Assembly (NCBI GenBank): GCA_041395385.1
Contig: JAWLAN010000009.1
Span: 116,228 to 180,227, forward strand
Length of the DNA: 64,000 nucleotides
Direction of reading: 5' to 3'
From: JAJVHZ01 sp041395385
Lineage (GTDB): Bacteria; Pseudomonadota; Gammaproteobacteria; JAJPIJ01
This document shows, in pieces, positions 43,301-51,461 of this stretch. The stretch's first letter is position 1. The number at the start of each line of letters is the position of its first letter. Below the pieces are notes generated by a model. It did not search any database. It was given only the letters and a program-made list of their open reading frames with translations, and was not told the origin of the DNA. A program made the translations under genes and the position numbers.

Positions 43301-43777
43301 TCACGCGGGTGCCGGCCGCGCCTCGCGGCCCGGCGCATCGTCCGCGGCCAGCGCCTTGTACATGAATGTCGAGGACGCGGGGCACAGGCCGGAGAACTGC
43401 GCCGTTCCCGCGATGGCCGCCGGAGCGGAGGCACGAGTCGCGACCTCGTAGCCCAGCCGGGCAAAGAAGCCGGCGGCCGTGGTGGTCAGCAGGTACGCGC
43501 CGCGGACACCATGTTGCGCGGCCCAGCGCTCGACATGATCGACCAGCCGTCTGCCGAGTCCGATCCCGCGTGCGCCGTCGGCGACGGCCAGCGATCGGAG
43601 CAACGCCACCGACCCATACCGCTCTATTCCGATCACGCCTGCCAGCGAGCCGTCACAACGGGCTGCGAAGAAAACCGCCGTCGAGCCGCCGCGCAGATCT
43701 GAGACGGGCAGGCCGCTGTCCGCGAGCACGGCCTCGACCTCGGTGGAACAGGGGATCGGCCCGATGTCGTTGCTCAT
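43301..43777 (-). CDS. arsN2: GNAT N-acetyltransferase, ArsN2-like
   Basis: 158 residues from the ATG at 43777; the open frame upstream is not conserved. GNAT fold with acetyl-CoA loop RGIGLGRRLVDHVE. ArsN2-type features are GLPVSDL, IGIERYGSVALLRSLAVADGAR, YLLTTTAAGFFARLGYEV and the C-terminal FSGLCPASSTFMYK. ArsN2 is associated with arsenic-resistance loci; ArsN1 acetylates arsinothricin-type compounds. No ars operon is visible in this window, so the physiological role is open. Confidence 0.8.
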   Translation of the reverse strand: MSNDIGPIPCSTEVEAVLADSGLPVSDLRGGSTAVFFAARCDGSLAGVIGIERYGSVALLRSLAVADGARGIGLGRRLVDHVERWAAQHGVRGAYLLTTTAAGFFARLGYEVATRASAPAAIAGTAQFSGLCPASSTFMYKALAADDAPGREARPAPA

Positions 43778-43790
43778 GTTCCACGGACGA

Positions 43791-44234
43791 TCACGCCAGG
43801 CCGCCGAAGCGGACGCCGACGCCGACCACCAGGAAGGCCACCGCGATGATCGTGACCGCGACGATGTGCATGGCGAGCACGGGCAGCGTGCGGGCATCGA
43901 GGCGCGGGATGACGCGCAGCCGCGCATTGAGGGCGAGCAGCACGGTCGCGGCCAGCAGGCCGAGCTTGGTCAGTATCAGCCAGCCCTGCGCGACGTTCGG
44001 CGCGAACCACGCGGATACGTCTGGCACCCAGTGGTGCGCGAGCCACAGGCCGGTCAGGACCTGGATGAGGAGCGCCGGCATGCCGACGCGCTCGTAGGCA
44101 CCCTCGAAGTTCAACACCAGCGAGGGATCGCGCGTCCGCAGCGCGCGCGGCAGGATGGACAGTGCCAGCACGAGGTGCCCGCCGACCCATACCGCGGCGC
44201 CGAGCAGATGCAGAACGATAATGGTTCGGTACAT
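43791..44234 (-). CDS. CopD-family membrane protein
   Basis: 147 residues, four membrane segments. Starts with the family's IIVLHLLGAAVWVGGHLVLAL, with paired His residues facing each other in helices 1, 2 and 4 (LHLL, GGH, LAHHW, AMH) that may bind copper or haem. CopD proteins are inner-membrane partners in copper handling. It is 13 bases upstream of arsN2 on the same strand, so both may belong to a metal or metalloid response unit. Confidence 0.8.
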   Translation of the reverse strand: MYRTIIVLHLLGAAVWVGGHLVLALSILPRALRTRDPSLVLNFEGAYERVGMPALLIQVLTGLWLAHHWVPDVSAWFAPNVAQGWLILTKLGLLAATVLLALNARLRVIPRLDARTLPVLAMHIVAVTIIAVAFLVVGVGVRFGGLA

Positions 44235-44349
44235 CGTCAGACCCGCTCCCGCCCGTTGCGATGGCGAGAGTCTGCCACGAACGCTGCCTGCCGTCTCCCC
44301 GTCGCGGGCGATCCTGCCGCCGCGCGCCTTTCACATACCTGCAGGGGCG

Positions 44350-45153
44350 TTAGCCGGCCGTCGCCGTGATCATCAGTACCGGCATGAGAAACTCGACCGA
44401 GCCGCCGGCAACGAGGAACGGCTGGAATTCGCGTTCGGCCTCCTGCGTCAGGCGCGCGAACTGCTCGTCATCGAGTATGCCGCCCAGGGTCCACACGCAG
44501 GCACGCTCGGTGGAGATCATGGAGGCGATCGAGGCGAAACGGACCGTGCCGTCGTGCCGCGTCACCATCGCCCCGGCGATGCCCGCCTGCTCGCACAGCG
44601 CCAGCAGGCGTTGGGTGTTGCCGAGCACGAAGGGCGCGTGGAAGGCGTCGGCGACGCGCTGGCCGAACAGCCGCAGCAGCAGCGCCGAGAGCGCCGCATA
44701 GCCGGGCGAGCGCTCCACGGCATCGCACACGGCCACGGCCACCCGGCCGCGCGGCCGCAGCACGCGCATCATCTCGCGCAGCGCCGCGACGCGGTCCTCG
44801 AAGAACATGAGTCCGAACTGGCTCACCACCGCGTCGAAGCTTTCCTCCGGGAAGGGCAGCGACTCGGCACGGCCCTCGCGCCACTCGACGCGATCGCTCT
44901 TGGGCCGCGCCACCGCGAGCATCTCGGCATTCGCATCCAGGCCCACCACGGACCCGCGCGGACCGGCGCGCTCCGCCGCGGCGCAGGCCAGCACGCCGGT
45001 GCCGCAGGCGACGTCGAGCACGCGCTGGCCGGGCTCGATGCGTGCCGCCTCGGCGACCCGGTCGCCCCACTGGTGGAACAGCGCCGGGACGAAGAGCTCT
45101 TCGTAGACCTCGGCCGGGGAGCGCGAGGACAGCCTGGGTTGGCTCTCTTTCAT
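44350..45153 (-). CDS. Class I SAM-dependent methyltransferase
   Basis: 267 residues. Motif I VLDVACGTGVLACAAAE (about residue 45), acidic loop VVGLDANAEML, motif IV SFDAVVSQFGLMFFEDR and post-motif LREMMRVLRPRGRVAVAV form a UbiE-like methyltransferase. The C-terminal 90 residues with FVLGNTQRLLALCEQAG and VRFASIASMISTE are typical of a subgroup of unknown substrate. Cytoplasmic. Confidence 0.85.
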   Translation of the reverse strand: MKESQPRLSSRSPAEVYEELFVPALFHQWGDRVAEAARIEPGQRVLDVACGTGVLACAAAERAGPRGSVVGLDANAEMLAVARPKSDRVEWREGRAESLPFPEESFDAVVSQFGLMFFEDRVAALREMMRVLRPRGRVAVAVCDAVERSPGYAALSALLLRLFGQRVADAFHAPFVLGNTQRLLALCEQAGIAGAMVTRHDGTVRFASIASMISTERACVWTLGGILDDEQFARLTQEAEREFQPFLVAGGSVEFLMPVLMITATAG

Positions 45154-45315
45154 GCGATCCCTCCTTTCGGGCGTCCACCGCGGGACGGCCGCGCGCGCAG
45201 GGGCGCGGCGTGCCGCGGGCTGTGCGCCTGTGGAGGTTAAAGCACAGATCCGCCGTCGCGGCCAGGTGGCGGGCGAGTGGCGAGCGCGCCGCCGCGGACT
45301 CCCGTGCGCCGAGGC

Positions 45316-45936
45316 CTACGCCACGGACTTGCGCAGATGGCAGTACACGAACCGCTGCACGGCGCCCGTGGGCGTGACGTGCTCTTCCCTTTCGCAACGA
45401 TGCAGCGAGAAGGCCTCGCCGAACTCGGCGTGCAGCTCCTCGGGGCTGTAGCGCACGACCGGCAGACCGCTGCACTTCGTCGGGCCATCCTCGGCAAAGG
45501 TGGCGATGATCACGTGTCCGCCCGGCCTCACGGCGTGCAGGATCGCGCTGATGTAGGTCATGCGATCCTCGGACACCGTGAGGAAGTGAAACACCGCCCG
45601 GTCGTGCCACACGTCGATGCAACGGCGGGGGAGGTTGATCGCCGTGATGTCGGCCTCGATCCAGCGGACCTCCAGCGCGCGCTCGCCGAGCCTGGCCTTG
45701 GCGGCCGCGATCGCCGCGCCGGAGATGTCGAGCACGGTGACATCCGTGTACCCCTCCGCCAGCAGATCCTCGGCGAGCGTGGAGGCCCCGCCGCCCACGT
45801 CGATGATCGATGCGTTCCTGCCTACGCCGGTGGCGCGGATCAGGCTCAGCGAACGATCCGCGTGCGCCTGGTACCAGCTCACCGCGTTCGCGGCCCGGCT
45901 GGCGTAGACCTGCTCCCAATGCTCTTTCGGTCGCAT
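45316..45936 (-). CDS. Class I SAM-dependent methyltransferase (second)
   Basis: 206 residues from the ATG at 45936, preceded by GCGAGG; the family begins with HWEQVYASRAANAVSWYQ. Motif I SIIDVGGGASTLAEDLL, then VTVLDISGAAIAAAKARLG, and WHDRAVFHFLTVSEDR. This is the thiopurine-/small-molecule-methyltransferase-like group often seen in stress-related accessory clusters. It is not closely similar to the other methyltransferase in the window, so the pair is not a recent duplication. Confidence 0.85.
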   Translation of the reverse strand: MRPKEHWEQVYASRAANAVSWYQAHADRSLSLIRATGVGRNASIIDVGGGASTLAEDLLAEGYTDVTVLDISGAAIAAAKARLGERALEVRWIEADITAINLPRRCIDVWHDRAVFHFLTVSEDRMTYISAILHAVRPGGHVIIATFAEDGPTKCSGLPVVRYSPEELHAEFGEAFSLHRCEREEHVTPTGAVQRFVYCHLRKSVA

Positions 45937-45957
45937 GATGGCGCCTCGCACGGGCCA

Positions 45958-46407
45958 TCATACGCCGGCGATCCCACGGGCGTGAACGGCGCGCGCGGCC
46001 AGCAGCGCCACGGTCATCGCCAGCACCCAGATGGTGAAGGCCGCGAGCGGGTGATTGCCCACCGCGACCAGGCTCATGAGGAACGGCAGGAGGAACAACT
46101 CGCCCGCGTGGCGCGCGTCGCCCGTGCCGTGCAGGTAGGCGGTCGAGGCCGCCGCCACAATCAACGGCAGGACGAGACCGGCGAGGAAGAGCGCCAGCCG
46201 ATCGGTGAAGCCGATGAACAGGACCCAGCAGTTGACGAGCATGGTCACCGGCACGATGACCACCGAGGCGGCCACCAGGGCGAGCGGCGCCCATTCCCTC
46301 CCGCGTCCCGTGACGACCACCAGGTAGACGATGAACGCCGCCAGCAGCACGATCGGCAGCGCATTGCCCAGCCAGAATTTCCTCGCGACCGTGGCGCGTG
46401 CGTCCAT
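45958..46407 (-). CDS. Hypothetical four-helix membrane protein
   Basis: 149 residues from the ATG at 46407. Four hydrophobic segments, separated by short loops (ALPIVLLAAFIVYLVVV, LVAASVVIVPVTMLVNCWVL, ALFLAGLVLPLIVAAAS, HPLAAFTIWVLAMTVALLAA). I recognise no family. It lies 21 bases upstream of the second methyltransferase on the same strand. Confidence 0.6.
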   Translation of the reverse strand: MDARATVARKFWLGNALPIVLLAAFIVYLVVVTGRGREWAPLALVAASVVIVPVTMLVNCWVLFIGFTDRLALFLAGLVLPLIVAAASTAYLHGTGDARHAGELFLLPFLMSLVAVGNHPLAAFTIWVLAMTVALLAARAVHARGIAGV

Positions 46408-46510
46408 GCCGCCCATCATCCGGCGGCGGCCCCGTGCGAGGCAAGCGGGGCCGGGCCCGCGCCGTGCAGGCGTTCCTCCTGGTAAGTCTGTGCGGTCGGG
46501 TGATTGCCCC

Positions 46511-47164
46511 TCAGTCGCGATCCGGCGCGCCGAGCGGGAAGTAATGGCGATACGGCCGCGCCTCGTCCACGGCGCGCGCGAAGGACGGCCGCGCCAGCAG
46601 CCGCTGCCGGTAGGCGCGGACGTTCGCGTGCGCCTCACCGATGGGGTGCACCCAGTCGGCGTAGAAGAGCGACGGCGCGGCGGCGCAGTCCGCGAGGCTG
46701 AAATCGCCGCCCGCCGCCCACGCGCGCCCGTTCATGGTCTTCTCCAGCCAGCCGTAGGCGGTGTCGAGCATCGTGTGCGCGTCGGCCACGCCCGCCGGAT
46801 CGCGGCTGTCCTCGGGGCGCAGCCTGTCGAAGACGATCTTCTGCATCGGCGTCATCACGTAGTTGTCGAAGAAGCGGTCCATGAACCGCACCTCGAGCGC
46901 CGCGCGCGGGTCCCCGGGGACGAGGCGCACGGGGCCGGGGTGATGCAGCCCCAGGTACTCGATGATGATGGTCGCCTCCGGCAGGGTGCGGTCGCCGTCC
47001 ACCAGCACCGGCATCTTCTTGATGGGCCACAGCGCCGCGTGCTCGGCCGCGATCTGCGCATCGCCCACCGCGAGCAGGCGGTATTCGAACGGCGTGCCGT
47101 TCTCGTAGAACGCGATCAGCACCTTCTGGCAGTAGGAGGAAAAGGGGTGGGCGTAGAGCTTCAT
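46511..47164 (-). CDS. Glutathione S-transferase family protein
   Basis: 217 residues. N-terminal thioredoxin-like domain (1-80) starts MKLYAHPFSSYCQKVLIAFYENG, with a Ser/Cys pair at the glutathione site, cis-Pro in KKMPVLVDGD and the LPEATIIIEYL motif. The C-terminal helical domain follows, with WAAGGDFSLADCAAAPSLFY typical of GSTs. Expected to conjugate or reduce electrophiles in the cytoplasm. Confidence 0.9.
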   Translation of the reverse strand: MKLYAHPFSSYCQKVLIAFYENGTPFEYRLLAVGDAQIAAEHAALWPIKKMPVLVDGDRTLPEATIIIEYLGLHHPGPVRLVPGDPRAALEVRFMDRFFDNYVMTPMQKIVFDRLRPEDSRDPAGVADAHTMLDTAYGWLEKTMNGRAWAAGGDFSLADCAAAPSLFYADWVHPIGEAHANVRAYRQRLLARPSFARAVDEARPYRHYFPLGAPDRD

Positions 47165-47222
47165 CGGTGTCTCCCGTGGTGGGGTGCTTGGTGTGTTCTT
47201 GTCAGGCGCGCCGCAGCGGTCT

Positions 47223-47262
47223 GCGGCCGTCCTCGATCTCTACGACGAACGAGGACGGCCGC
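47223..47262. repeat. 13-bp perfect inverted repeat upstream of the GST gene
   Basis: GCGGCCGTCCTCG / CGAGGACGGCCGC with a 14-nt loop, about 60 bases upstream of the GST start. It could be an operator or part of a repeat element. Confidence 0.5.
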
Positions 47263-47305
47263 GATCGACATCGACGGGCCGCGCGGCGGGCGCCATGCGG
47301 CCGGC

Positions 47306-47345
47306 GCGGGCGCAGCCGCCCGTGTTTTCAGGCGGTTGCGCCCGC
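47306..47345 (-). terminator. Hairpin just downstream of the DinB gene
   Basis: 15-bp inverted repeat with one mismatch (GCGGGCGCAGCCGCC / GGCGGTTGCGCCCGC), 10-nt loop, 8 bases after the DinB stop on the minus strand. There is no T tract, so it is at most a weak intrinsic terminator. Confidence 0.4.
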
Positions 47346-47353
47346 GAGCCGCT

Positions 47354-47866
47354 TCAGGTTTCGTTGCGCGCCCGCACCTGCGGCAGCCAGATGAGGTCCG
47401 TGACCCCGTAGTCCTTGCCGCACTGGCTCAGCAGGGCCGTGACCTGACCGCGGTGGTGCGTCTGGTGGTTGAAGAACTGCGCCACGGCCACCCACATCTC
47501 GTACGTGCGCGGCGCGGGATTGACGATGGTGGTGAACCGAAGCTGCCCGGCGAGCGCCTCGTCGGTGAGCGAGGTCGCCCAGCCGACGATGTCCCCGTCG
47601 GTGCGCTCGCGCTCGCGGCGCAGCTCATCGAAGTCGGCGTACAGCTCCTCATCGAGGCCCCTGGGCCTGAACTGAGTGCCCTGGAAGCGCGACAGCCACA
47701 CCCGGTCGCCCACCAGCAGGTGATTGAGCGTGCCGTGGATGGACTTGAAGAACACGCCGCGGTCCTGGCGGCGCTCCGCGTCGCTGAGCTCGGCGCACAC
47801 GGCGTACAGCCGCTGGTTCATCCACTGGTTGTAGGTTGCCAGGTCCCGCGCCAGGTTGGCGTGCAT
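47354..47866 (-). CDS. DinB-family metal-dependent protein
   Basis: 170 residues from the ATG at 47866. DinB/YfiT four-helix bundle with the three metal-ligand His positions: HGTLNHLLVGD (about 44-54) and NHQTHHRGQV (about 133-142). Family members include thiol transferases that use bacillithiol or mycothiol; many are uncharacterised. It starts 2 bases before the stop of the upstream YCII gene is cleared, so the pair is coupled. Confidence 0.87.
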   Translation of the reverse strand: MHANLARDLATYNQWMNQRLYAVCAELSDAERRQDRGVFFKSIHGTLNHLLVGDRVWLSRFQGTQFRPRGLDEELYADFDELRRERERTDGDIVGWATSLTDEALAGQLRFTTIVNPAPRTYEMWVAVAQFFNHQTHHRGQVTALLSQCGKDYGVTDLIWLPQVRARNET

Positions 47867-47868
47867 GA

Positions 47869-48258
47869 CTAGTCCCTCGGCGTCTCGTTGGTCACGTTGT
47901 AGGCGCTGGCGCGCTCCAGCTCGACGGGCCGCACCTCGTAATAAAGGCCGCAGGCGAGGCACGGATTCTCCGCCGCGATGCGCGCCGCCTCATCGAGGCT
48001 GTCGGCGAGGATGAACCAGTAGCCGCCGATCACCTCCTTGGACTCGCTGTAGGGGCCGTCGGTTACCACCTCGCGCCGGACGATCCTGCCCTCGGTCGCG
48101 AGCCGCTGCCCGGGCTTCATCCTACCCTCGGCCACGAGCCGATCCTTCCAGACGTAGAACGCGTCGATCGCGGCCTGGATCTCCTCCGGCGAGCGGTCCC
48201 TGTCCCACTGCCCGCGGGAGACGACGAGGTATTCCGACATGGCGGCATTCCTGTTCAT
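47869..48258 (-). CDS. YCII-related domain protein
   Basis: 129 residues from the ATG at 48258, which has AGGAG upstream. Ferredoxin-like YCII fold: EYLVVSRGQW at the start, TDGPYSESKEVIGGYWFILA in the middle (the conserved DGP and GG) and a helix DSLDEAARIAAENPCL. These proteins are small cytoplasmic enzymes or domains found with sigma factors and DinB proteins; the function is unclear. It forms an operon with the DinB gene. Confidence 0.85.
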   Translation of the reverse strand: MNRNAAMSEYLVVSRGQWDRDRSPEEIQAAIDAFYVWKDRLVAEGRMKPGQRLATEGRIVRREVVTDGPYSESKEVIGGYWFILADSLDEAARIAAENPCLACGLYYEVRPVELERASAYNVTNETPRD

Positions 48259-48368
48259 GGCGTGCTCCTGGCGCGTCGAGCAGACGCGCCCGTCATGTGC
48301 CCCTCATTTGTCTGTCGCGCTCCGGCGCGCGGCGCGGCCGGTGCAAGGGATCCGTAGCGTTCGCGGGA

Positions 48369-49061
48369 CTATTCTCCCGCGCGTATGAAGCGCAGCGGGT
48401 GCGGCTGGCCCGCCGCGTAGATGTAGAGAAAGGAATCCCTGATCTCGACGCGTTCGGCTTCCTGCAGCGCGCCCAGGTAGTCGCGCTCCTGGCGCATGAC
48501 CTCCTCGCCGCAGGACATGCGCGTCGTCGCCAGCGGGCCGAAGGCGATGCGATGCCCCGCGACCGTCGCCCCGCCGCGGAACTGGTTGCAGGAGCCGTTG
48601 CCGACGACCTGCCCCTGCTCGAGAAACTCCAGGGTGGCCTGCACGTCGTCGATCACGGCGCCACCGGCGAGCTCCTCCAGGCGCCAGGACGTCGACCACA
48701 ATGCGGGGACGCCGGCCGCCTCGCCGCTCCGCTGCCTCACTCGCAGTAGTTCGATCATCGGCCCGACCATGCCGATCGACATCATGTCGTCGCGGCGACG
48801 CGCATCGGCCTCGACCGCCATGCCCTCCTGCCGGAAGGCCTCGGGCAGGTTGGTGGGGTGGTATTGCGTGCCCTCCGCGTCGCGGATCACGAACAGGCCG
48901 CCCTCCACGTCGAGATGATGGACCGTCCCGGCGATACGCTCGACCGATCCGGGTTCCGGAGACGGTGTCTCGAGCTCCACCCAGCGCTCGCCGCCCATGC
49001 CGGCGCATGACGTGACGATGCTCATTGCGGCTGAAACCAGAACGATCCTCCAGGTCACCAT
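48369..49061 (-). CDS. META-domain lipoprotein
   Basis: 230 residues. Signal peptide with lipobox SIVTSC (Cys about 19). A first beta-rich part (about 25-115) is followed by a META domain (about 120-225) with STSWRLEELAG, LEFLEQGQVVGNGSCNQFRG and LATTRMSC, as in HslJ-type proteins. META/HslJ domains are linked to envelope stress and antibiotic tolerance. It is 15 bases downstream of the DUF1810 gene. Confidence 0.88.
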   Translation of the reverse strand: MVTWRIVLVSAAMSIVTSCAGMGGERWVELETPSPEPGSVERIAGTVHHLDVEGGLFVIRDAEGTQYHPTNLPEAFRQEGMAVEADARRRDDMMSIGMVGPMIELLRVRQRSGEAAGVPALWSTSWRLEELAGGAVIDDVQATLEFLEQGQVVGNGSCNQFRGGATVAGHRIAFGPLATTRMSCGEEVMRQERDYLGALQEAERVEIRDSFLYIYAAGQPHPLRFIRAGE

Positions 49062-49076
49062 CCGCCCCTCCGAAGG

Positions 49077-49535
49077 TCAGGCCTCTCCGCGCCCGTGCCG
49101 GGCGGCGAGTATGGCAAGCGTAGCGGGATCGGGCTTGCCCGCAAAGTACTTGTTCAACGCCTCGGCGAACACCTTTTCCGAGTCGGCGACCTCGGCGAAG
49201 AGGGTGCAGCAGGACCGGAACTTGGCCGCGTCGACCGAGCCGAAGATCTCCACGGCGCCGAGGCCATCGTGCGCGTTCACCGCCGCCACGCACTCGCGCA
49301 GGCGGGCGCCGAGGACCGGATGCCCGAGATACGCGCGCGCCTCGGCGGGCGAGCCGATGGCGTAGCGCCTGGACATCGCGCTGGTGCCCAGCCCCTCGAT
49401 CTGCGGCAGGACGTACCAGATCCAGTGCGTGCGCTTCCGGCCCGCGCGCAGCTCGGCGAGGGCTTGCGGGTAGCTCGTCTCCTGAGCCGTTACGAAGCGA
49501 TCAAGGTCGTAGGGATCCGATCGTGTCGTCGGCAT
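49077..49535 (-). CDS. DUF1810 family protein
   Basis: 152 residues. Signature: DLDRFVTAQETSYPQALAELRAGRKRTHWIWYVLPQ cannot be given in full, but its key parts RKRTHWIWY, PQIEGLGTS and YLGHPVLGARLREC are present, followed by IFGSVDAAKFRSCCTLF. The family is a calpastatin-like all-helical fold of unknown function, related to DUF1810 YbiA-neighbour proteins. It lies just outside the cassette array: an attC core is 65 bases upstream, but no attC follows its 3' end. Confidence 0.85.
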   Translation of the reverse strand: MPTTRSDPYDLDRFVTAQETSYPQALAELRAGRKRTHWIWYVLPQIEGLGTSAMSRRYAIGSPAEARAYLGHPVLGARLRECVAAVNAHDGLGAVEIFGSVDAAKFRSCCTLFAEVADSEKVFAEALNKYFAGKPDPATLAILAARHGRGEA

Positions 49536-49600
49536 GTAACCGTTACGGCGGTTCGTGACGGAGAGTGAGATCCGATATCAGCAGGCGGCTCCTGCCGGAG

Positions 49601-49670
49601 ACCTAACGACTGAGGTGTGCGGCGCGAGCCGCGTAGCGGCGAGGCGTCCGCACGGGCGATGTGTTACGCG
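49601..49670 (-). repeat. attC site of cassette 3
   Basis: On the minus strand the inverse core CGCGTAAC (49670-49663) and the core GTTAGGT (49607-49601) flank an arm pair GTGCGG-CGC / GCG-CCGCAC with one unpaired base (49647). The hicB stop codon lies in the inverse core. About 70 bp. Confidence 0.7.
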
Positions 49671-49903
49671 ACGTTCTGAAGCCTGTTGGCATAGTCGCGG
49701 CCCGATGTGGCGGGAGGCAATGGTTTCCCATCGGCCCGGTAAAGCTCAATCGCCTCTTCGACAATCTGGCACAGCTCGTCAAAGACCGCCTTCTCGTCTT
49801 GCCCATGACACCCGGCATAGATCAGCCCCGGGGCGCTCCCGACATAACATTGGTCCTCCTCGGACCACTCGACGATCTTTACGTACCTCGCACTGTCTTT
49901 CAT
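49664..49903 (-). CDS. hicB: HicB-family antitoxin
   Basis: 79 residues. Starts KDSARYVKIVEWSEEDQCYV, with YVGSAPGLIYAGCHGQDE and the helix ELCQIVEEAIELYRADGKPLP: the HicB partial RNase-H fold, with a short C-terminus and no clear DNA-binding domain. HicB normally neutralises the HicA mRNA interferase. Its start overlaps the stop of a decayed hicA (ATGA). It is the intact gene of cassette 3, and its TAA lies in the attC inverse core. Confidence 0.82.
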   Translation of the reverse strand: MKDSARYVKIVEWSEEDQCYVGSAPGLIYAGCHGQDEKAVFDELCQIVEEAIELYRADGKPLPPATSGRDYANRLQNVA

Positions 49904-50094
49904 TTCTTCGATTCCTCAATCGCCAGATGCACGGCTCGGACTTGGTAATGCCGGGCATCCTCGCCCAGACTTCCTGAAATTGTAACCGGTTCCGCGACCT
50001 TCGGATGCACGAAGTTCCTGTGACTCCCTTTTCCTCCCCGGTCCACTTAGCCGGCGCGCTTCAGTTCAGCGATCAAACTCTGATCTTGCGCGCA
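49900..50094 (-). pseudogene. hicA: Decayed hicA toxin gene
   Basis: The frame ending at 49900 reads GKGSHRNFVHPKVAEPVTIS and later LAIEESKK, the C-terminal two-thirds of a HicA toxin with its catalytic His in GSH. Upstream in the same frame SLIAELKRAG is the HicA first helix, but a TAA (50047-50049) replaces the usual Trp after the Gly, and no in-frame start codon is left. So the toxin is off while the antitoxin is kept. Placement before hicB with a 4-base overlap is standard for hicAB. Confidence 0.72.
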
Positions 50095-50117
50095 TTTGTG
50101 CTCCCTGTCATTCAAAT

Positions 50118-50200
50118 CGAATAACGTTGAGCATGACCGGCGCCCAAATAGCGGACGAAGGCCGCTGTTTAGGCGTCCGTGTCGATGCGCGTGTTAGAGC
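50118..50200 (-). repeat. attC site of cassette 2
   Basis: On the minus strand the inverse core GCTCTAAC (50200-50193) and core GTTATTCG (50125-50118) flank a long imperfect hairpin. Its inner arms are CCGCTGTTTAGGC / GCCCAAATAGCGG (11 of 13 pairs), and its outer arms carry several unpaired bases. 83 bp. Confidence 0.68.
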
Positions 50201-50307
50201 GCACAAGCCTGTAAATTGACCGTAAATAGGTAGTGGCGACGGCGTTTGGGCCCGGGCCCTCACCGGCGCTGGTGCCTCCACGAAAAAGAATGCAGCAGCT
50301 TCTGATG

Positions 50308-51315
50308 TCAGATGCCCGAGGGCGGCATGGTGACGACGATCTTGCCCTTCGCGCGCCCCTGTTCCACATATGCCATCGCATCGAGCGTCTCGTCGAATGG
50401 GAACGTGCGGTCGAGCACCGGACGCAGGGTGCCCGCATCATAGAGAGCGGCTAACGTCTTCAGTTGCGCGCCATCGGCCCGCATGAAGAAGAACGAGTAG
50501 CGCACGCCTAGCTTCCTTGCCCGCGCCCGCACCTTGCGGCTCATCAGTGCCAACACAGGCCTCAGTAGTGGCCGGCCGACCTGCTCGGCGAACGCAGCGT
50601 CCGGTGGGCCGACGACGCTGATCGCCAGGCCACCAGGTTTGAGCACGGTCAGCGACTTCGCGAGGTTGTCGCCACCAAGGGAGTCGAGCACGACGTCGTA
50701 GCCGGAGAGCAACTCGGCGAAGTCTGCCTTGGTGTAGTCGATGACTTCGTTCGCGCCGAGGCCGCGCACCTTCTCCTCGTCGTTGCCGTGCGCAGTGGTG
50801 GCGACGTATGCGCCCAGGTGCTTGGCGAGCTGGACGACTGTCGAGCCCAGTCCGCCCGCGCCAGCGTGAACGAGGACCTTCTGCCCCGGCTTGACCCGCG
50901 CGAGGTTGACCAGCGCCTGCCACGCGGCAAGCGCGACCAGCGGGACCGCCGCAGATTCTTCCATCGTGAGTGAGTTCGGCTTGAGGGCGATGTCCGCATA
51001 GTCGATGGCGATGTACTCCGCGAAGGCCCCGATACGCAGGTCGCGGGGTCGGGCGTAGATCTCGTCGCCGACTTTGTAGTCCCGCACCTCGGCGCCGACC
51101 CGCGTCACTACGCCCGCGACGTCGTGTCCGAGCACGAACGGCGTTTTGTACTTCAGGAGCAGCTTGAACTCGCCGTTGCGGACCATCTTGTCCAGCGGGT
51201 TGATGCTGGCAGCACCCACCCGGACCAGAACGTCACGCGGCCCGATGGTGGGATCTGGCACTTGGGCAGCGCGGAGGCCGCTCTTGCCATAATTCTCGAC
51301 GACGAATGCCTTCAT
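50308..51315 (-). CDS. NADP-dependent quinone-oxidoreductase-like protein (zinc-free MDR)
   Basis: 335 residues. Zeta-crystallin/QOR-type MDR fold without the zinc lobe: VRVGAASINPLDKMVRNG, VLGHDVAGVVTRVG, and the NADP-binding VLVHAGAGGLGSTVVQLAKHLG followed by STLAANEVIDYTKAD-like spacing (GANEVIDYTK). Expected to reduce quinones or enones with NADPH. It is the gene of cassette 2, with about 80 bases from the core site to its start and about 110 from its stop to attC. GC content is nearer to the host's than that of cassette 1. Confidence 0.9.
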   Translation of the reverse strand: MKAFVVENYGKSGLRAAQVPDPTIGPRDVLVRVGAASINPLDKMVRNGEFKLLLKYKTPFVLGHDVAGVVTRVGAEVRDYKVGDEIYARPRDLRIGAFAEYIAIDYADIALKPNSLTMEESAAVPLVALAAWQALVNLARVKPGQKVLVHAGAGGLGSTVVQLAKHLGAYVATTAHGNDEEKVRGLGANEVIDYTKADFAELLSGYDVVLDSLGGDNLAKSLTVLKPGGLAISVVGPPDAAFAEQVGRPLLRPVLALMSRKVRARARKLGVRYSFFFMRADGAQLKTLAALYDAGTLRPVLDRTFPFDETLDAMAYVEQGRAKGKIVVTMPPSGI

Positions 51316-51393
51316 AACAGACCGCCTGTTGTGCGACGATTTCTGGGCTCTTGGTGGTGGTCGATGGTACGCTGCCGTTATCCCGTCATATGC

Positions 51394-51461
51394 GCTCTAA
51401 CGTCCTAGCTAACCGGCGTGCCCAGCTGTTCGGGCACGTCCGGTTGAGCGCCTTGTTGGGC
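51394..51461 (-). repeat. attC site of cassette 1
   Basis: On the minus strand the inverse core GCCCAAC (51461-51455) and core GTTAGAGC (51401-51394) flank arms CCGG and GTGCCC / GGGCAC with unpaired bases (51417, 51438-51439) and an 8-nt loop. It is 68 bp, the size of short attC sites. The stop codon of the cassette 1 gene lies inside it. Confidence 0.8.

Noticed and set aside
43301..44234. arsenic-resistance operon around arsN2
   Set aside because: No arsR, arsC, arsB/acr3 or arsM-type gene can be recognised nearby; only arsN2 and a CopD-type protein are present.
49077..49606. DUF1810 gene as a fourth integron cassette
   Set aside because: A core site precedes it, but no attC follows: the META lipoprotein gene starts 15 bases after its stop, and ACCTAAC is not found there.
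50142..50174. Simple rho-independent terminator behind the quinone oxidoreductase
   Set aside because: No T tract, and the hairpin extends into a longer imperfect structure bounded by core-like sequences, which fits attC better.
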